From: Dicyema japonicum
Lineage: Eukaryota > Dicyemida > Rhombozoa > Dicyemidae
Direction of reading: 5' to 3'
Assembly (NCBI GenBank): GCA_011109175.1
Contig: RDEW01000010.1
Location: 541,837-605,836 of the forward strand
DNA length: 64,000 nt
Numbering within the stretch: the first letter of the stretch is position 1; each line of letters begins with the position of its first letter. Shown piece after piece: positions 59,975-64,000 of this stretch. The notes under the pieces were generated by a model. The model saw only the letters and a program-made list of their open reading frames with translations, did no database searches and was not told the DNA's origin. The translations under genes were made by a program, and so were the position numbers.

Positions 59975-60440
59975 GGGTTTTTTAACCCAAGATCACCGGA
60001 TTAGAAAAAAGTTAAAAGTTAACTACTAACTAAGTGATCCCGGTTTTTCGGGTTCTGGCTCCCGTTCGGGGTCCTCGAGGATCCAACAGAATTGGTAAAA
60101 ACGGGGATTGTCTCATTCTCCATAGATTCCCCGCATTTTCTAGTTAGTCAGATATAGAGAGTGAAAGCGGACAGCCGGTTTTCACTGCCCACTGGAGAAA
60201 TGACTTCACCTTAGATGTTCTTTAACATTCAATACGTTATTCACAGTTTTCTTATTAATTATTTTCAAGTTGTGCGGTTCTAATTTTTGAGACGACGATT
60301 CAGAAATCATCGAGCTCCAGGAAGGAAATGCGTATTCTATTACGGCAGTATGTATTGTCTGTAATGTGACGGGTTCAGGAGACATTAGATACTTGATGTT
60401 TTGAAACAAGGAAGTTTCGGGTGGAGGGCATCACTTCATT
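59975..60440 (-). mobile_element. LINE 3' end fragment (-)
   Basis: The minus-strand reading QTIHTAVIEYAFPSWSSMIS (60370-60310) matches QVIIPIIEYACSAWRFAI at 47540-47590; then GGGATCACTTAGTTAGTAGT and GGTGATCTTGGGTTAAAAA. It lies directly 3' of the LINE A copy, so two elements are head-to-tail here as well. Confidence 0.6.
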
Positions 60441-62866
60441 CTTAGGCGGGAGATTTTTCATAATGGTAATCAGTGGAGTTGATAAGGGTATAATAGTTTA
60501 TTTTATTTTTTTTATTTAACCCAAGAACACCAATAGTTAATTTAATTGTATTAAACTAATTAGGTGATCCCGGCCGCCTCCATCAGGTCTCTCATCTTTT
60601 CCGGTGGACCTTCCGAGATCCAACACAGCTTCTTTGAGGGCGGGAGGGTTTTGAAAGAAATACAAGAGGGGTGATTTAAAGTCTTCTAGTAAGACCCAAA
60701 CCAAGCTTTCTTTCTTCGTAAAAGGTATTTTAGTTTGGTTGATAAATAAATCAACGGTCATTCTTCCAAGACGTTTGTCTGAGGTAAATAGGGATGTGGA
60801 GGACTTCTCAGGAGATATATCAAGTCTGTTGGAGATTAACCAATTTTGAATCACGTGTAGTTGTTTTTGAACTCTTTCTGAGGCTTTTAGGAGATCCTGG
60901 TCACGGGATCCAATTAGAATGTCATCAGCATAGGAAAGGAGAAGATCGTCTTTATCAACTGATCGTGGCAAATCGGACATAAAAAGGTTGAATAAGGCGG
61001 GGGACAGAGGAGAGCCTTGCGGAACACCATTGGGAAGTAGTCTCGAAAGTGATTTGGTCCCATCCATACAAACCCGGGCCCTTCTCCCGCTGAGGAAATT
61101 CGAAAGCCAGAGTTTTAGATTGGGGTTAATGGAGAGTCTAAATAATTTCCTGGTTAAGATTTTCCTGGAGACAGAGTCAAAGGCTTTACGTAGATCCACA
61201 GAGCAGACGATGGTTTTGAGGTGACGAGGACTGAGTTGAGCCATCGAGGATATTGATTGAGAGAAGTAAGGTGGGTGGACGTTGAATAGAACTTCCTGAA
61301 GCCATGTTGAGAGGAATTAAGGGGAAGGGACGGGGAAATGAGATCAAGTACCAGTTTTTCCAATAATTTTGAAAATGAACATAATAGAGAAATTGGTCGG
61401 TATAAAGCGGGATTGTTTTTGTCCTTGCCAGGTTTTGGTATTGGGCGTATGTGGGAAAGTTTCCAAATCGTAGGGATGGAATTCATGTTCAAAGAATAGT
61501 TGAAAATAAGGGAGATTACCCCAATAGTAACCGGTCCAAGGTGTTTAAGAAGTATTGAAGGGATGCCATCTGGACCACAAGAGCGGGAGGAATTAATCAT
61601 TCTCAAGCCTTCGAATACGTTTGAATGAGAAATAAAGGTGATCGGCGGGATTCTTTTAGGTCTCATCGAGAACAAAGATGGTCCATCCATTTTCTTGAAG
61701 GTTTTGTGACTTATACCGGTATAATACTTCATTAGTTTATTTAAGCTGTGTTGGTCTGTCTTTTGTTTCGAGGTGGAGTTTTCTTTAGGGCCAAGTCTTT
61801 TTATTGCCTTCCAGACCATCTGGGCAGATTTATGAAATGGGAGAGAGCAGATTCGCTTTTCCCACTTGTTTGCTTCACCCTTCTGATCCTTCTTGAAATT
61901 TCATCATTGAGAGACTTTGTCTGGGATTTCTGTCCCGGGAGGGGAGGTACGTGTCTTTTCAAGCGGTTTCTTTCTCTGATTAGTGATTTGGTATTCTGAT
62001 CCAAAATTCGTTGTATTTGAACCTTCCACAAATGAATCTACTACGAGCATCAAGAATTATTTTGTTCAAATGGTCGACGCCTCATCAATAGAACGGAATA
62101 TGTTCAAGTCAAAGCAAAGTAGAGCCTGGTCAACTTGTTTTGAGTAGCCGTCCCAATTTGCTTTTTTGTAGTTGAAGAAAGAAACAGTTGTTTTTGGATG
62201 ATAGAGAAATTTTTTGAATCGAATGATTATTGGATTATGATCGGAGGATAATCCGTAATGTACTGTCCATGAAATGTTGGGTCCAAAGTAGATGAACAGA
62301 AAGTGATGTAGATGAAGTCACCTTCCTTGAATGGAGTTCTCGTATGCATAGTGGGGCTGTTGAGCATTGTCATGGAGGAGGGTTGGTTTATTAGGGATAG
62401 TCCTCTTGAGTCAGTTGTTTGTGATTTCAACCAGGCAGGGAGCTTTGCATTAAAATCTCCACAAGTATTAGGTTTTCTAGGTTGTTTAGTCTGGATAAGT
62501 CCAACAAGAATCCTTTCGGGCAAGAGGACGGACATATATGTTAGCAATTTTGAGAGTACTCGATCCGTTTGATATTGAAATTCCGGAGATTTCCGTGGTC
62601 CCATCGTTAGTTAGCGACGTAAGTTCAGCGGATATGTCAGAATAACGGAGGTTCTTTCTGATGATGGTAAGAAGGCCTCCACCGAGGCGGTTCGGGCGAT
62701 CTAGGCGGATGCAGTCGAAACCTGGAAAATGAGGAGTAGTCGCGGACTGAGTCAACTTGCTTTCTTGAAGCAGGATCACGTCAATGTTTTGGTTGTTTGT
62801 GAAGGATCTTAATTCGAGAATTTTGCTCTTTATTCCGTTGATGTTAATCTGCAGAATTGAAAGTTG

Positions 62867-62893
62867 GGGACCTGGGTTGAGTTCGATGTCGCC
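62867..62893 (-). other. 2A-like ribosome-skipping motif (LINE A)
   Basis: Encodes GDIELNPGP preceded by ILLLLS, in frame with ATG 63055 and with the endonuclease that follows. Confidence 0.9.
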
Positions 62894-62985
62894 AGAGAGT
62901 AGTAGAAGGATCCCATTGATAGTTGATGGGAGAAGAGTTGAAGGAAGCCGTCCGAAAGAACCAACTTCGGATGGGGGTGAGCAAA

Positions 62986-63061
62986 TGGTCCTTTTCCTAG
63001 GTGCATTAGGTGCACCCTGAGCGCCTTCAGAAACGTTATGACTGGTAGACCACATGACACC
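62986..63061 (-). ncRNA. Candidate HDV-like ribozyme overlapping LINE A start codon
   Basis: On the minus strand: P1 GGTGTC (63061-63056) with GGCGCT (wobble pairs only at three positions); P2 TGGTC with GACCA (ending 62986); P3 CAG/CTG; P4 GGTGCA/TGCACC with loop CCTAA; A-rich joiner. The ATG (63055-63053) lies between P1 and P2. Weaker P1 than the + copy at 12059. Confidence 0.5.
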
Positions 63062-63189
63062 ACGTTTAACGTTAGTACTTTATTGTAAAATAATCAGAAA
63101 TCTTTAATGTTTGAATTAATTAAAATAACTAGTAACCAACATTTAATAAATAATTTAAATTTTAAATTAATTTTATTAGTTTTTTTTAA

Positions 63190-63607
63190 ATGGGAAGAAG
63201 CTACGAGTGTCTTTATTGTGGGAAGAGGTTCAAAGACGTCTTAAGTAACCGTAAGAAGCACCTCAACTCAATTGTTCACAAAAGATTAAAAGATGAGTAC
63301 TATCAAATATACACAGGTACTTCAAAAAACTTATTTATAAATGAAGATCCATTTGGAGTATATGAAAGGGAAAAAAACAAGAAACCCTGCATTCATGCTA
63401 TTAAAGGGATATGTAAATATGGTCTACAATGCAACTATTCTCACGTGACTGGTGAACGAATGAGAAATTTGATTAAAATCAGTTTATGTGAATAATTATT
63501 ATATAGTTGGTGATGTGAGGCAAAATTATTTAACTGACTACCAAATATCTCTAAGAACTGTCGAAGACTGGGTTAGTCAAAACAAACAATGTTTAAATAG
63601 ACTTTGA
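63190..63607 (+). CDS. ZMAT5: ZMAT5 (U11/U12-20K), minor-spliceosome protein
   Basis: ZMAT5 is the 20-kDa protein of the U11/U12 di-snRNP, which recognises U12-type introns. Residues 1-30 hold a U1C-type zinc finger (YECLYCGKRFKDVLSNRKKH, then LNSIVH), followed by DEYY, a KKPC start and a CCCH finger (CIHAIKGICKYGLQCNYSH: C-x7-C-x5-C-x3-H). Splicing a 19-bp intron (63488-63506) extends the frame through TVEDWVSQNKQCLNRL to the stop at 63605; EDW plus a basic run is also the family's C-terminal pattern. Without splicing the frame would stop at 63495. The proline-rich tail of vertebrates is absent. ATG 63190 immediately precedes the conserved GRSYECLYC start. Confidence 0.93.
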
Positions 63608-63609
63608 AA

Positions 63610-64000
63610 TCACTTTTATTTTTTTAAATTTAAAGTTAAATTTTTATTTTCATTTTATAATTTCTACTCGCTGATTTTTAAATCTATGTCGTTTATTTAA
63701 GGACGAACCTACTTCACCCTACTAATCCACCTCTCTTCTGAAGCGGATACCTGTAATGTACTATTGGAGGATGGATCTGGTCGGCACAAGCAGACGTTCT
63801 CCTTTGGGTTCCTTCCTTGGATTTATTAGTTATGTCTGATTGAGCTGGATTCACCAAATATTGTAATCCTGGAGTTAATAAATAAATCTGAGAATTTAGA
63901 CACCCAAAAGTGAGAAATTGAATGCAATACAAAAGATTAATTCTTCGCGACCAAATTGTGCCTGTATAAAATGCAATGAACAGCATCGCATTTGGGAATT
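63610..64000. other. Probable LINE-tail debris at the window end
   Basis: CCTGGAGTTAATAAATAAATCTG near 63870 resembles the LINE 3' tail. No coding motif supports it, and nothing else is recognisable. Confidence 0.25.

Larger units (their letters stand above)
60505..63062 (-). mobile_element. LINE family A, most complete copy (-)
   Basis: Minus strand from 63062: ribozyme-like head, ATG 63055, leader MWSTSHNVSEGAQGAPNAPR, 2A-like motif GDIELNPGP (62893-62867), endonuclease (QININGIKSKILELR, ILLQESKL, CGDFNAKLPAW near 62460, THTRTPF-type), RT (SSRSCGPDGIPSILLKHL near 61580; LYRPISLLCSFSKLLEKLVL near 61390; CSVDLRKAFDSVSRKILTRK near 61190; LLPNGVPQGSPLSPALFN near 61030; LSYADDILIGSRDQDLL near 60930) and C-terminal end to about 60562, then TGGTGTTCTTGGGTTAAATA. 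The YADD and PQGSPLSP motifs are intact, but frameshifts separate endonuclease, RT and C-terminus. Confidence 0.88.

Overview
The window is metazoan nuclear DNA: AT-rich, gene-poor and packed with retroelement debris. The conserved genes are broken by extremely short introns, mostly 17-28 bp, which can be read exactly because removing them restores known protein families. Such introns, together with many LINEs, fit a dicyemid mesozoan or a similarly reduced spiralian parasite best. That assignment is inference from intron size and gene content; no species marker is intact.

Host genes in order: a Vps39/Vam6 tethering subunit (3175-6212, +); tRNA-Gly(CCC) (8111-8181, +); an eIF4G-like translation factor with MIF4G and MA3 domains (17834-21543, +); an RBBP4/7-type histone chaperone (32203-33550, +); a RsfS/MALSU1 mitochondrial ribosome factor (37741-38460, -); a CWF19L1/Drn1-like protein (40224-41622, +); a GFOD-type oxidoreductase (52140-53213, -, no intron seen); and ZMAT5, the U11/U12-20K minor-spliceosome protein (63190-63607, +). 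They are unrelated housekeeping genes with no sign of operon-like grouping. A degenerate 18S rRNA fragment lies at 50750-51546 (-).

Most of the rest is mobile DNA. One LINE lineage (larger copies at 12058-13885, 13899-16890, 45125-47962 and 60505-63062) has endonuclease and reverse transcriptase and, just before the endonuclease, a 2A-like motif ending in NPGP. The extreme 5' ends of these copies, and of several 60-250 bp derivatives, can be folded by hand into the nested double pseudoknot of HDV-like self-cleaving ribozymes, with compensating changes between copies. In the coding copies the ATG lies inside the candidate ribozyme, a few bases after the predicted cleavage point. A ribozyme-headed, 2A-leader LINE with short ribozyme-bearing passengers is the most interesting system here.

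Other elements: RTE-like LINE pieces (2219-2515, 9200-9560, 9780-11390), another LINE with an ORF1 (24256-26290) nested in a pogo/Tigger-like transposon (22384-26318), repeated retroelement C-terminal domains (6561-8690, 23545-24020, 41880-42330, 44240-44490), decayed RT (27230-30100), a Tc1/mariner-like end (34740-35000), a MULE transposase relic (35120-36290), and an internally deleted hAT (59120-59545). Two single-N joins and one 155-N gap are flanked by near-identical direct repeats, so parts of the apparent duplication are probably assembly products.
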